From Gnetum montanum (taxonomy: Eukaryota; Streptophyta; Gnetopsida; Gnetales; Gnetaceae), in contig MNCI01020141.1 in the NCBI GenBank assembly GCA_015680685.1, positions 85,239 through 138,687 of the forward strand: a stretch of DNA of 53,449 nt, read 5' to 3'. The translations under genes and the position numbers were made by a program. Below are positions 10,413 to 20,983 of this stretch, piece after piece. The first letter of the stretch is position 1; every line of letters starts with the position of its first letter. The notes beneath the pieces are model-generated. The model saw nothing but the letters and a program-made list of their open reading frames with translations. It was not told where the DNA came from and did no database searches.

Positions 10413-10690
10413 CTTCATGTACCAAATTGTGAGAGAGACTCTTTTTGGTTTTGTCTTACATTAAGAACAATCATGGTATAATTGTAGAGCCTCATGCTTC
10501 GCAATGTTGTTTGAGTGTTTAGAGAGGTTTTGGATATCTTGTGGATCTTGAAACCTTGATGTAATCTTCTTTTTAATAATTGAAGATAGCTAGTTTTCTT
10601 ATTCTCTAGCAAATAGATTATGCTTTTATAATATCTTGATTTAGTGTTTGGAAGATGATTTTAATATTGAAGTAAACTTGTTCTAGCTTA
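10413..10690 (+). repeat. LTR 3' end (forward copy of the M-family LTR)
   Basis: Reverse complement of the U5 end of the M LTR (6700-6970). It is followed at 10693-10705 by a tRNA-Met-type primer site, TTGGTAAAATAGC. The upstream part of the LTR is missing, so this is a truncated 5' LTR of another copy. Confidence 0.62.
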
Positions 10691-10692
10691 AA

Positions 10693-10705
10693 TTGGTAAA
10701 ATAGC
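10693..10705 (+). promoter_or_regulatory. Degenerate tRNA-Met primer-binding site
   Basis: TTGGTAAAATAGC compares with the plant consensus TTGGTATCAGAGC (three mismatches). It sits between an LTR end and a gag-like start at 10757, as expected. Confidence 0.5.
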
Positions 10706-10756
10706 TTTTGGTTTATTGTTTCTTATAATTTTTTAAAGGTTTTTCCCAATACTTAT

Positions 10757-10890
10757 GACATCTAAAAAGAAATAGGTTCAAGCATTGAATAGAGATATGA
10801 AGAGCACGAAGTCCACCTTCCAATTGATGGTTTCTAAATTGGATGAAATTTATAATGTCCTCATTCCCAAATGGTGCTGCTACATAACAA
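10757..10890 (+). pseudogene. Gypsy gag N-terminus fragment
   Basis: Starts MTSKKK, then an in-frame stop, then about 37 residues including MKSTKSTFQLMVSKLDEIY. This resembles the short coiled-coil start of chromovirus gag. It follows the primer site at 10693. The frame is lost after about 10890. Confidence 0.45.
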
Positions 10891-10948
10891 AGATGGTACC
10901 TCTTCATAACAAGCGTTATTATTATCATAACAAGACCCAAAATGGAAT

Positions 10949-11425
10949 GTTGTAATTAAGACCCGAAATGATGCATTGTAATAACGAACATGTCTCTTCA
11001 AGTAAAATTTGGGGGTTTAATCTAAGTCATTTATACCTAGGCTTAGAAGTTATGCTAGCATGGAGTGGTAGAGCTGATAAAGGTAAGTCATGATACTTGG
11101 GTGAAGTGGGATAGGAAGTGGACTAGCCATCCCTTCTGGCCGATTATAGGCCTAACCATGGTGGTAGTGTAAGATTGCCTCTAAGGGGATAGATGCCAAA
11201 GGAAGAAAATCCAAAGGAATACTCTTAGAGCATGATCCAAATACTTTATTCTATACCAATAAAGCATTTTTTTCTTTCTCTTTCTACACTTTTCTTGTTA
11301 ATTTCTATATGCATAATGTCGAATGTTACATGTATTTGACATTTGGTCTATTGTCTTCTTACACATAATGTCTAATATAATGTATATTTGACATTTTCCA
11401 TGACATTCAGGAATGCAATGTCACA
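10949..11425 (+). repeat. Possible LTR before a second primer site
   Basis: Starts TGTTGTAATTAAG and ends TGTCACA, followed three bases later by TTGGTATAAAGG (11429-11440), a tRNA-Met-type primer site, and then gag. I found no partner LTR, so the boundaries are weak. A short tandem pair (AAGACCCAAAATG and AAGACCCGAAATG) lies at its start. Confidence 0.4.
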
Positions 11426-11428
11426 AAA

Positions 11429-11440
11429 TTGGTATAAAGG
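11429..11440 (+). promoter_or_regulatory. tRNA-Met-type primer-binding site
   Basis: TTGGTATAAAGG compares with the TTGGTATCAGAGC consensus. Gypsy gag follows within about 150 bases. Confidence 0.5.
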
Positions 11441-11449
11441 TAGACAAGA

Positions 11450-12195
11450 ATGTTAGTCCTAATCATATTCCAACATATAGAGATGATGAACATTCATGTT
11501 CAGATGAAAAACTTTCATAGCCTAGTAGAGACAAAGAAAATAATGAGGAAGGACAATCCAAATATGGAAGTGTATAAATCCATCAGCTAAGGATTCTAAT
11601 GGGAGGGAATACTATTTCTTATATGAGGATTCCAAGGGCTTCAAGTGTTGTAACTACTTTTTGTCCTAACAAGCTAGAAGATGAACATGAGGAAAGGCTT
11701 GCTAGAGCATTTAGAAATGTTGCTAGACTTTTGTACATTGAATCAAAAATTTTCAATGGTGTAGATGGCACCAATGCTTTTTCAAGTTGGTTGAAGGTAC
11801 TTGACAAGAACTTTGAGTTGGAAGAGGTACTAAATCACTTAAGGATACCAATTTTTGAATCCAAATTAGAAGGAATGACTTCTACTTATTAGAAAAAGGA
11901 GTACCATGGTTATGAAAAATAAAATGGTCAATCCATTAGATATTGGAATATGATGAAATATAGGTTGAGAATAAAATTTGAAAATTCTCATTAGAGGCAA
12001 GAGACTATCATGAAGTTAAAATTCCTAAGGCAAGGTAACAAGAGTCTTAAAGAATTCTACATTGAGTTTTGTGATCTATTTAATTAAGCTAAAGAAAACT
12101 GGGAGGAGTGTGAATACACTGCAATTTTCTAAAATGTCTAAAAATGGCATATTAAAAGGTGTTGTCATCCTATAATCCACAAACTATAGCTCAAG
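11450..12195 (+). pseudogene. Gypsy gag core fragment
   Basis: Longest open part is 11599-11892. It reads ESKIFNGVDGTNAFSSWLKV, then further on LKFLRQGNKSLKEFYIEF, the two ends of a typical gypsy gag core (F.G....F..WL... and L.QG..S..EY..EF). Several stops interrupt it. It stops abruptly at about 12195, where a copia RT in the same orientation begins, so this is a junction of two different elements. Confidence 0.65.
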
Positions 12196-12202
12196 ACTTC
12201 AA

Positions 12203-13065
12203 GTGAAAAAGGACCACCCATCCTCTCAAATGTTGGATAGAGAATTTAATAGAAGAATGATAAGAAGTCAAGCCTTTGCTCATGTAGCATATGCTACTCT
12301 TACACATGAGCACTCAAATGTCAAGGAGGCTCTCAAATCTCAATTTTGGATTAAAGCCATTAAGAAGGAAATGTGTTCTACTAAGAGAAATGAAACTTGG
12401 ACATTGGTGGATAGGCCAAAAGGGAAGAAAGTCTGTGACACCAAATGGATATTCAAAACCAAATATAATGTAGTTGGTAAAATTATTGCACACAAGGCGA
12501 GACTTATAGCAAGAGGTTTTCTTGAAAAGAAGCATGTAGATTATGATGAGATTTTGCTCCTATTGCTAGATTTGAGACTATGAATATTATGGTCTTCCTT
12601 GCTACTCATAAAGATATGAAACTCTATTAAATGAATGTTAATTCTACATTTCTTAATGGAAAATTAGAAGAGGAGATTTATCTTTATCAGCTTGAAGGTT
12701 TTGAGGTTCAAGAATAAGAAAAAAAGTTATACAAGTTGAATAAAGATTTATATGACTTGAAGCAAGCTCCAAGAGCTTGGTTTCAAAGAATTAATGAATT
12801 TTCTTCTCAAGAATGATTATAGGAGTTGTATGTTTAATCCTACCTTGTAATTTAAACATAAAGGTTCTATTTTGATCATTATTTCACTCTATGTTAATGA
12901 CTTGGTTTTTATGGCTACATCTAAAAAATTTAATGGAAATTCAAACATGTTATAAAAGGTGAGTTTGAGATGAAGGACATGGAAGTCCTTAAATATTTTG
13001 TTGGAATCCAAATTAATCAAGAAGAAGATTTTTTGAAGATGCACCAATCAAAGTATGCATAGGTA
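12203..13065 (+). pseudogene. Copia A reverse transcriptase, first part
   Basis: The open part at 12203-12583 shows the classic start of copia RT: NVKEALKSQFWIKAIKKEM, NETWTLVDRPKGKK, TKWIFKTK, KARLIARGF. Further on, with frameshifts, come YDLKQAPRAWF and, near 12890, the catalytic box LYVNDLVFMAT, in which one aspartate of YVDD is now asparagine. The frame then runs through YFVGIQINQEEDFLKMHQSKYA up to the insertion of S. Decayed and inactive. Confidence 0.88.
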
Positions 13066-13229
13066 AGTGGACCTTTTAGTATGTCAAAACATTAAGAAAA
13101 ATGGAAGGAAAAATTGTTTGTGTGTGAGATTGTTTGTGCTTGCAGGACAAGAACTTGGATTGAGACAAGAAGGTTTGTAGAAGCTCATGGTTATGGACAA
13201 GGAATGAATAATTCATCATGCAAAGGAAG

Positions 13230-13510
13230 GTTGAAGAAAGATGTCTCTGAGAAATAGTCGATATCTTGGTAGAAATTGGAGGATGTAGAGGCAAAGAAAT
13301 CTTTAAGAAACAATAGATATCTTTCCTTAGGCAAAGAAATCTTCCATCAAGCAAAGACATCTTCATAGAATGCAAGCTAGTTTCAAAATGACATCTTTCA
13401 TCAGACAAAGACATCTTCCAAAAATAGATGTCTTTCCCAGATAAAAATTTCTTTCCAAAATAGAAGACAAATACAGAAAGATGTCATAGGCACAGGGAAG
13501 ATGTCTTGCA
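13230..13510. repeat. Cluster of AAGACATCTT/AAGATGTCTT motifs in S
   Basis: Repeated CAAAGACATCTTCCA-like and AGATGTCTT units at irregular spacing of about 20-45 bases. The same core occurs in the M LTR at 7285-7515. Confidence 0.65.
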
Positions 13511-13777
13511 TGACCATTAGCGACCATTGGCTAGTCATTGCACTAGTTCCAAGATGGATTTGGAAACATGAAAAATGTGCAATCTTATGTGTAATCATTG
13601 TGTCAATCATTGTAATCTCTATTGCTCTTCATTGTATCATCATTTATTCATTGTAAAGTGTGTTGTACCTCAAAGTACAAGGATCAGCAAACTAAGTTGC
13701 AATTATCCCTTATAATTGTTCTCTCTTGTTTCTCTGTAGGGTTGATGTGCTTCTTGTGGAAAGACATCTTTCTTGAG

Positions 13778-13990
13778 CTTGTTGGGATCCTATGGGATTG
13801 AGTGATTGGTGTTGTGACACAACACTCCAAATTGGAGCTCAAGATTATAAAGGTTGTAGATGCTTGGAAACCACATTCCAAGCCTAATGGGACCTAGTAG
13901 GATTGAGTTGTTGGTGCTATAGCACAACACTCCAAAGTAGGACTTGAAGACTATAAAGGGTGTTGACCCTTCAAGCCACATTTGAGATTA
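13778..13990. repeat. Tandem duplication, about 105 bp x 2, in S
   Basis: Two adjacent units share GGATTGAGT, CACAACACTCCAAA, GACTATAAAGG-type blocks and a CCACATT end. The two overlapping reverse-strand ORFs seen here are by-products of this duplication. Confidence 0.82.
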
Positions 13991-14165
13991 AAAAAATTTG
14001 GAGATGTGCTTGCGATCTACCCTCTGAGTGTGGACTACCCAAGTTAGGGAACCATGTTAAATTTTCTGTATGCTTTGTTTGAAAATTTTTTAATTTGAAG
14101 AACTTATTCATCCCTCCCCCTCCCCCTTGCACCCCTCCCCGCCTTTCTAAGTTTAATGATCCACA

Positions 14166-14288
14166 AGGTCATCATTGAAAAGTATGAGCTAGAGGAAGCC
14201 AAGATTGCTACAACTCCACTTCTCCAAAATATGAAGCTTTAAAGGAACGATGATACTTCATTGGTTGATCCTTCCTTATATAGAAGTA
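14166..14288 (+). pseudogene. Copia A RT, C-terminal piece
   Basis: Reads VIIEKYELEEAKIATTPL, then DPSLYRS, the standard end of copia RT. It continues the frame from 13059 once S and one target duplicate are removed, and is cut again by element B at 14289. Confidence 0.85.
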
Positions 14289-14737
14289 TGAAACACCACC
14301 AAAATTTGCATTTTGTAACTATTTTTTTCATCATATAACCTTCACCCCATGAAACCTAAGGTAAGAAGTTCATTATAAATATGAAGATTATATTCATGAA
14401 AGGGCAATTTCACATACTTTATACTTTTGGGACTAAAAAATGCCTCATAAGTGATCAAAGCCTCATCCCCCAACTAGAAAAAGATATGTAATGTCTATAC
14501 TTGGGCTTGGGGGGGTCAAAAATGCCTTTTGGGTGCTAACAATGGCAATTTGATGGGTNNNNNNNNNNNNNNNNNNNNNNNNNNNNNNNNNNNNNNNNNN
14601 NNNNNGGGGGGGATGCATCATTTTCTATGCTGGAGATACTTGTTACAGGGTATATCTCACCTAATCCCAGTGTGGAGGGATGTAGGATCAACAATGCCTT
14701 GCATGGAGGGGTATAACCTTTCCCCAACATTGATACT
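14289..14737 (+). repeat. B 5' LTR, left part
   Basis: From TGAAACACCACC to the N insertion point; matches 34154-34570 in the 3' LTR. The last five bases (ATACT) are N's left target duplicate. It contains a 47-base N gap. Confidence 0.85.
14559..14605. other. Assembly gap (47 N)
   Basis: Gap inside B's 5' LTR, followed by seven G. The 3' LTR has only about ten ordinary bases at the matching place, so the gap length may not be real. Confidence 0.95.
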
Positions 14738-15513
14738 TGATGGGACACGATATCTCATGGGCTGCATCCCTCGCGATATCGCAGTGCACCATCATATCTA
14801 TAAATAAGAGGTAGGTATCCCTTGTTTTCTCATCCTAGGCTAGACAGTAGGGGAACTCTAGTAGATTGATCACTCCAGAGATAGAATATTTTCCATGTGC
14901 CTGTAGTAGGAGTCCTAAATTGAACGGATCTTTATTAGAGAAAACATTGTACCTGAACACAAGTTTGTGTACAGTAATAAAGACGAGCTTCTTGGATAAA
15001 CCTTGTAGTGCATGGAATAGGATTTTATTATTGTTATTTGTTACCTATTATTTATTATCTGTTAGTTACTACTTTCCTTCTTAACCCTTCTCTCTTAGTT
15101 AAGTGCCTCAGTATGACCACTTCGAGCACGTGCGTTACGTGTGGTGATCCTAGCAATGATTAGCGTTTGGTAGCCACGGTTGAATCAGTTCAGGGTGTGT
15201 ACGGTAAGTGGGAACATATGCTAATGCTAGGTTAATTTAGACTTAGTTCATTAGTTAGAGTTAGTAATTAGTTTCTCAACCCTTCAACTCAATAGCATAG
15301 GAGAAAAAACATAAAAAGATATAAAAATCATATATCTCATACTTACTTAACCATACACCGTGACAACTACAAGTAAGTCTGGGAAGACAACGAATAATTA
15401 ACCCTAAGTGTTCCATGGGGCATGTAGGCACTTAGTTTGTGGAGTTCGACCAGATCGCGCATGCTACGCTTGTATTTGTATGGTTGAGTGTAGGGGTATC
15501 TCGCCACTCATCA
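14738..15513 (+). repeat. N 5' LTR (776 bp)
   Basis: TGATGGG to CTCATCA. U3 is short and holds two GATATC palindromes. A TATA box, TATAAATA, is at 14799-14806. Close match to 20984-21785. Confidence 0.92.
14799..14806 (+). promoter_or_regulatory. TATA box of N 5' LTR
   Basis: TATAAATA, about 60 bases into the LTR, conserved at 21081-21088 in the 3' LTR. Likely the element's transcription start signal. Confidence 0.6.
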
Positions 15514-15514
15514 T

Positions 15515-15533
15515 AGGCGTCGTTGTCGGGGAC
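15515..15533 (+). promoter_or_regulatory. N primer-binding site (tRNA-Asp type)
   Basis: AGGCGTCGTTGTCGGGGAC directly after the 5' LTR compares with TGGCGCCGTTGCCGGGGA, the complement of the plant tRNA-Asp 3' end that is typical of Athila. The internal differences are C-to-T changes. Confidence 0.82.
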
Positions 15534-15656
15534 TAAGTGTTTATGTGCTGAATAGAACATAGGATATCACTCACATCGTTGGGAACCTAAACGAACCTTT
15601 GGGTTAATTAAAAGAAAAAATTATATAACGGTTAATTAGCACACTAATAAATAACA

Positions 15657-18140
15657 ATGTCTTCTTCTCACAAGAGCAACTCACCACCTAGGGATAATAC
15701 AAAGGAAAGTTGGTAGCATCAAACACATAACCTAAATCTGCCAAGTCCTCAACAATACCAGATAGTCTATACTCATCCTGATGAGTATATTTCAGACTTT
15801 ACCTTTATCCTCCATCAAGACGAATAGTTGCGATGGAGAGATTTGCAAGGTAACATCATGTTACCTCCAGATCGATCAGTCCCAAACATGCTCCTCAGTG
15901 CTTTGGCATAGATTGGCATGACACAGCTTTACGCTGAATACGTTATGGGTGATTTTGACATGAGGGATTACCATCCCATAGCTTTACAACGTATGAGGGA
16001 CTCAAGGCAAGAGAGCCAACATACATTGTTGAAGGGCAAAGGCCGGCACGTCCTTAGCGAAATAGGAGATGATGAACCCATTATAATGGGTTCTCTATCA
16101 AATGATGTTCCCCCTCCTAATGATGGTGAGGAGGTTGGGTATTAGAACTTACGATCAACGATACATAACATTGGTTCTGATCCCCGTGAATGTCAACTAT
16201 TCATTGAGGGAACAACAACATATAACAAGGACGAGCACTTTGATCATCATCACGATTGGCGCCGTAGTAGCTGAAGAGAAGGCAAGAAGCATCGCCATGA
16301 CGATGGTTCCCCTTCCTCTTCTCCTTCATCTCATCACTCACCCTCTCCTTCCACCTCTGGGCACAGCCACCATGAACATAATGGTGAGGATAGAGGTAGG
16401 CAAAATGAGAGAACTCGACGGGAAAGTCGAGAGAGAGGACAAGGGCATGAACAAAGGGAAAATAGGGAACAATGAAGACATCACAGGTGTCATGAAAGAG
16501 ATGATCATGAAGAGCCCCTACTTGCCACCCAAAGTATGCTTGACATAACAGAGGTAGTAGGAATTCCAACAAGGCATTTAAAAGATAGTCAAATTAAGCA
16601 TTTAGACATGAACAATATCCCATGCTTTGAAGGGGGATACGTTGATCCGCAGTATCATTTACAGGCATTCCACGATGCCTGCGCCTTACAGAACATAGAA
16701 AATGAGTGGCAAAAACTTAAGTTATTTCCAAGGACACTCATCAAAGAAGCAGAGAGTTGGTACCAGTCCTTAGAACTAAAGACCATCAGGAGGTGGAGTA
16801 CAATGTTAGAACTCTTCAACGATAAGTATGAAACATACTCTAGAGTATCTAATTTGCATAAGCAGATCCAAGGCTGGAAGCAAGGAACTCATGGACCCTT
16901 GGATGCTGCCATGGGCCACTACTACACATTGTTACATTATTGCCTGGGACATGGATACGCTCAACGAGATCAACTTCACCACATCGTAGATGGGCTAAGG
17001 CATGAGATGAGGAGAATCCTTGGGACTTATGCCCAAGGGAGACTATCAGAACTTAGAGCCCATGAAGTACATTGCTTGTTGGAACAAGTAGAAAAAGAAG
17101 AAGGTGAACTACAAAAATAAGAAAGTGTGGAAGAATACAACTGGGATCCCTCCCTTCGAAAGAAGGGAGTGAAATTTTGTGATGAGAAGGATGAGTCACC
17201 ACTCGAAGAGTTGGTGAATAGAAAAACCTTGCCGATTCAAAAGCTAACAATAGAAGTATCAGCTAAGGTAGACCAATTTTGGGATTCCTTAGACTCTAGA
17301 CATGAAACTGTCTTGAAAATTGTAGAAGAGTCTAAGGCAGAATGAAGTAGTGACAAAGATAAGATGAAGCGGAGAAATTCAGGCCCTGCACACAACAAAG
17401 GTAAGGGGAAAATTACTAACTCTGATGAAGTTGTGGATTCAAACACAGACGATGATGGTGGATGTGAGATCTACCACTATGACCATCCCAAGGGATGTTG
17501 TCGAATCATCTCACATCTACAGGAGTCTGGGGTGTATGCACTTAATCCGAGACTTAACCAACAGTAGACACCCTGAAGATTACCTTATCCCCAAGGTAAC
17601 CCAAGGTAGTTTCACCAACCATTAATGTACTATCCAAGTGGAACTCCACCACAACCCATTGGACAGCTTCAACAATCACAATACCCATAGTCATGGGGGA
17701 TGCCACCGCCGAAACAACAATACCCTTACCGGAAACTTGAACCTTATGGCTATTATGTGTAGTAGCTGGTTTCTCCAAGTGACTGTATGAGTCACACAAC
17801 TCTCCAACGTCACTACCAAGTTTGGGAGTACTTTAGGAGGACTCCTTCTCCTTTGGGAGACATCCCACATATATCCCATCCTCCAACTCCATCCGCACCT
17901 CTTCCACCTGTAGTTCCCATACCTCTTGCTCCAATAATGCAAGGGGAACTCCCTACTCAACTGCAGCAATATAACCCTGCGAGAGCTATAAATATCCAAC
18001 CTGCTGCTGGTTATAACAACTGTAAAAAGAAAAGACCTTTCTTCAGAACCAAAAGCCTATACAAGCTCTCACAACAACAAGCAGTTGAGCCTATGTACAC
18101 TCCACCATCCAAAAATTTGGAACACCCTTCAGTCCAATAG
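15657..18140 (+). pseudogene. N gag pseudogene
   Basis: Starts MSSSHKSNSPPRD at 15657; interrupted by stops and at least one frame change near 16430. N-terminal part: a segment with YAEYVMGDFDMRDYHPIALQ, then a His/Ser/Arg-rich stretch. The core capsid domain is at 16536-17120: PQYHLQAFHDAC, KLKLFPRTLIKEAESWYQSL, FNDKYETYS, then LLHYCLGHGY. The tail is charged (17127-17345), then Pro/Gln-rich (17600-18140) with PPTPSAPLPPVVPIPLAP. No CCHC zinc knuckle was seen. Capsid role by family; this copy is not functional. Confidence 0.8.
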
Positions 18141-18229
18141 AGCTTCACACATACGGTTATGTTAATGCATACCGTAATCAACTAGATCAAGGTAGGCCAC
18201 CTTCCTAGGAAACTAACTAATCCTGAAAG

Positions 18230-18660
18230 CCCCTTAATCTATTTACAAATCACCGAGAACGCACCACATAAGGCTCTTCTTAACTTAGGTTCCGGAGTCA
18301 ATTTAATATCATGAGAAATGTATCAAGCCTGGAACTTGCCCCAACTTAAGAAGAGTAACATCCAACTAGAGCTGGCAGACTAGTCCAACACCATTCCCTT
18401 GGGATTGGTGGAGGAAATTATTACCACTGTGTGTGGTTGGTCCTACCCAGCTGACTTTCAGGTGATAGAAGTTAACAACAACAATGGAGGCTTCCCAATT
18501 ATAATGGGAAGGCCATGACTAAGTACAGTAGATGTGTACCTATGGATCCATGATCTTTCCTTGTAGATATCTAAGATAAACATTTATGGAAAGATCAAGA
18601 AGAAGAAAGTTCCATGCATCACATACAGTGACTCAGAGGGTGATGACATGGAATAATGTT
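18230..18660 (+). pseudogene. N aspartic protease remnant
   Basis: Reads HKALLNLGSGVNLI, where the catalytic D of the DLGS/DTGA box is now N. It continues with PLGLVEEIITTV, YPADFQVIE and FPIIMGRP, the flap-side and ILGRPFL-type motifs of retrotransposon proteases. Two or three stops. It directly follows gag; nothing resembling RT follows. Confidence 0.78.
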
Positions 18661-19007
18661 CAGTATCTTTTCCATGTAATCGGTGTGCCCAAGAATTACA
18701 AATTCAAAGGTGCCTGTATGTAGCAACCACACAAGTAGTAGACACCTTGTGGTTGATAGCTACTAGAAAGAGCAAACCAATATGCACGGAATGAACTAAG
18801 GGAACAACTCATGCCAACAACGAAGGCATCGAAACATTGGAATATGAGGGTCACCAACTTCCACCCCTTAATCTAAGAACATCAGTTGGGAGAAGTTGGG
18901 CACTTCTAAGAAATTCAAATAGACGTTCATTATTCGGATCTCTCCCTTGCAATTCAGTCATGGGGGAGATGGCCACCTATGCTAATCATTTGGGGGCCCT
19001 CAGTTCT

Positions 19008-19150
19008 TTTTAGTTTTTGTTTTACACATTTTTTTTTGCACATTTTTGTTTTACATGTTTTTGTTTTACACATTTTTTTTACACGTTTTTGTTTTCCACA
19101 TTTTTTTCTTACACATTTTTGTTTTACAAATTTCTTTAACTTTTCTTGTT
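19008..19150 (+). repeat. T-rich minisatellite with TTTTTGTTTTACACA units
   Basis: About six degenerate copies of a 15-22-base unit. It sits at the same relative place as the tract at 110-205 in E1. Confidence 0.75.
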
Positions 19151-19184
19151 TTTTTTTTACAACATCGTTGTACTTTTTCATTTT

Positions 19185-19207
19185 GTGTGTGTCTGTGTGT
19201 GTGTGTG
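19185..19207. repeat. GT microsatellite
   Basis: Run of GT dinucleotides with one CT interruption. Confidence 0.9.
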
Positions 19208-20208
19208 ATCCACCTTGTAAGTTTGTCACCCAATAAGTGTTCTTCCTGATGGTATGAACTATTTTCTTATTGATTGCCAATGTTTGGTTTTTACCTTTAA
19301 GTCATGATGTTGATACTAAGGTATGTTTCTTTTGATATGGCGGGCAATGAGTTCACTTCATCCATCCATCCACTAGTTTCTATGGTCTCTCCTAGCTTGG
19401 AAATGTACAGTCCCTTTCTAATAAGAACTTTAATGAATCGGTGACTGGGCATTTCTCAAACTAAGGAAGGACTTAAGGATTGAAAACGGTGTGACTTCAA
19501 GGGAACTTTATGCTTTCGTGTTGGCCGTTCTCTTGGGTGCTTGGATGTTTTCTTCTTGAGTTTTCTTATCGTTCTGATGTTACCCAATTATTGGAAGCTG
19601 AGACAATAAAAATAAGAAGTCTTTACATGGTGTGGTTCTCACACATAAAAACACAAAACACAAAAATAAAAACAAAAAAAAAAGAAGAAAAAAAAAGTGA
19701 GAATTCAAAGCACACCCCTTAGAAGAAATAATTCCTTGGGCTACAAGCACTGGTTATGGAACTCAAAATAAAAATGTTCCCTCTAACTAGGGCCCTTCTT
19801 GCTTTCCATTCTCTCCTCCTTATTTCATCGAAATGGTGGTGGCTCTTTGGAGATGCATTCTTGTTACTCAAGTGGATGGATTGGCTGAATGCATTGATGC
19901 GAAGTCACTGGATGTGGTTGGTTTGAGGCCAGAGTTGGAATGAGATTTGCCAAGTCACATTAATCATGAATTACACAAGGGGCTGTACACCACCTTGTTC
20001 TTGGGACTCCATTCCATTCTTCTCTCTCCATCCTTCTCTCCATTGTTCACCTCATTGCTGGTTGTATCATTAGTGTATATTTTGGTAGATACATCATTTT
20101 CTTTTTGGTAAATTCTTATAGCTAAGACTTTAACTCTTGTTCCAAAGGACATTCCCAGAGCCTACAGACTCTTTGAATGTGGGTTTGTCAGGGCATTAAG
20201 GGAATGAG

Positions 20209-20228
20209 CCTGCTTTGGGGAGGACCCA
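20209..20228 (+). promoter_or_regulatory. Conserved purine block in N spacer
   Basis: CCTGCTTTGGGGAGGACCCA, identical over 20 bases to E1 484-503. Confidence 0.6.
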
Positions 20229-20402
20229 CTGACATTCCTATTTGGTGCATCTATTAAATTCTTTCCCTTAACATTTTTGCAATCCATTTTATTCTATTCA
20301 TTTCCATCTTGACATCCATTTCATCGATGTCTTAGTTGTCTCTTTTTATCCATCTTCTTGTTCTTTTTCTTTGTCCATTCTATCACTATCGGAGGTTCGT
20401 GA

Positions 20403-20420
20403 TTAGTCATGGGGGTATGG
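20403..20420 (+). promoter_or_regulatory. Internal polypurine-tract copy in N
   Basis: TTAGTCATGGGGGTATGG is identical over its first 17 bases to the LTR-adjacent tract at 20970-20986. Candidate second plus-strand priming site. Confidence 0.65.
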
Positions 20421-20594
20421 GGCCTGATTTTTTCAATTTTTTTTCCTAGCCCCGATTTTTTCGATTTTTTCCTAACCCCTACACCTTTGGTAGTCATCAT
20501 TCATATATCTCTGGACCCATGTCAGCCATACCACAACTCAGCCAATGGACTTACACCAAAGCAAGGTATAAATTACATGATGATTCAATTACCC

Positions 20595-20625
20595 TTACTA
20601 ATATAAGACTATGTTGTGCGTGCAG
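20595..20625 (+). promoter_or_regulatory. Putative branch point and splice acceptor before ORF3 stub
   Basis: TTACTAAT, then 24 bases later TGCAG, then ATGG. Same arrangement as E1 1251-1282, though the sequence between differs. Confidence 0.55.
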
Positions 20626-20960
20626 ATGGCAATCATGCAACAATGGATTGGACCTGGAGGGAACGCTTGGAATGGCGCAGCGCTGAAACAGCTATGTAAG
20701 AAGCAAGATCGATGATGCACTTACGGATGGACAACGAAAGGAGCAATATTGGCATTGGCAGCAGCAACACTTCTTTCTCTCTCTCTTTCTCTCAAGCTAC
20801 TAAGCCTGATGTCAATGTAATAAGGTGTTCACCCTTGTTGTCATGAACACCAGTTTTGTTGTGTCTTGTAATGATGATTCATTCACATGTCATCCCATTA
20901 GTTCCATTGAGTCAATAATCCCATACCTTCCTGATATTATTGTAAAGAACTCGAGGATGA
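20626..20960 (+). pseudogene. N ORF3 stub
   Basis: ATG at 20626 matches the E1 ORF3 start by position and by its ATGG context. The frame stops after 31 codons (MAIMQQWIGPGGN start), then a CT-rich microsatellite follows at about 20773-20798. The remaining bases align with the E1 sequence after ORF3 (CATCCCAT, then AATAATCCCATACCT). Almost all of the coding part, including the domain seen in E1, is deleted. Confidence 0.6.
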
Positions 20961-20967
20961 GTTTTCA

Positions 20968-20983
20968 TTTAGTCATGGGGGTA
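20968..20983 (+). promoter_or_regulatory. N polypurine tract
   Basis: ATTTAGTCATGGGGGTA directly before the 3' LTR start TGATGGG. Confidence 0.8.

Larger units (their letters stand above)
13066..14165 (+). mobile_element. S: solo LTR inserted in copia A RT
   Basis: A 1100-base insertion flanked by AGGTA (13061-13065) and AGGTC (14166-14170), a 5-base target duplicate with one change. Its ends, AGTGGACC and GATCCACA, look like decayed forms of the TGTTGGA...TCCAACA termini common in copia LTRs. There is no coding sequence. It contains an AAGACATCTT cluster (13230-13510), a tandem duplication (13778-13990) and a C-rich tract (14110-14145). No partner LTR or internal region is present, so it is read as a solo LTR. 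Confidence 0.7.
18661..20625 (+). other. N noncoding spacer
   Basis: No coding signal. The modules are collinear with E1: polypurine-like motif CAGTCATGGGGGAGATGG (18955-18972), T-rich tract (19008-19150), GT run (19185-19207), purine block identical to E1 (20209-20228), second polypurine-like motif (20403-20420), and branch point plus acceptor (20595-20625). Small ORFs in the T-rich part are low-complexity artefacts. Confidence 0.65.

Noticed and set aside
13684-13981. Two overlapping reverse-strand ORFs with similar proteins
   Set aside because: They are the two units of a tandem duplication in a solo LTR, with no coding support.
13060-14170. S as a spliceosomal intron of the copia element
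   Set aside because: A 5-base target duplicate and LTR-like ends explain it better; the splice-like ends are probably chance.
16201-16572. Reverse-strand ORF opposite N gag
   Set aside because: Shadow of the gag frame, whose protein matches retrotransposon capsid.
18954-19280. Lys/Cys-rich reverse-strand ORF and its Phe-rich plus-strand mirror ORFs
   Set aside because: They arise from the T-rich minisatellite; low complexity.
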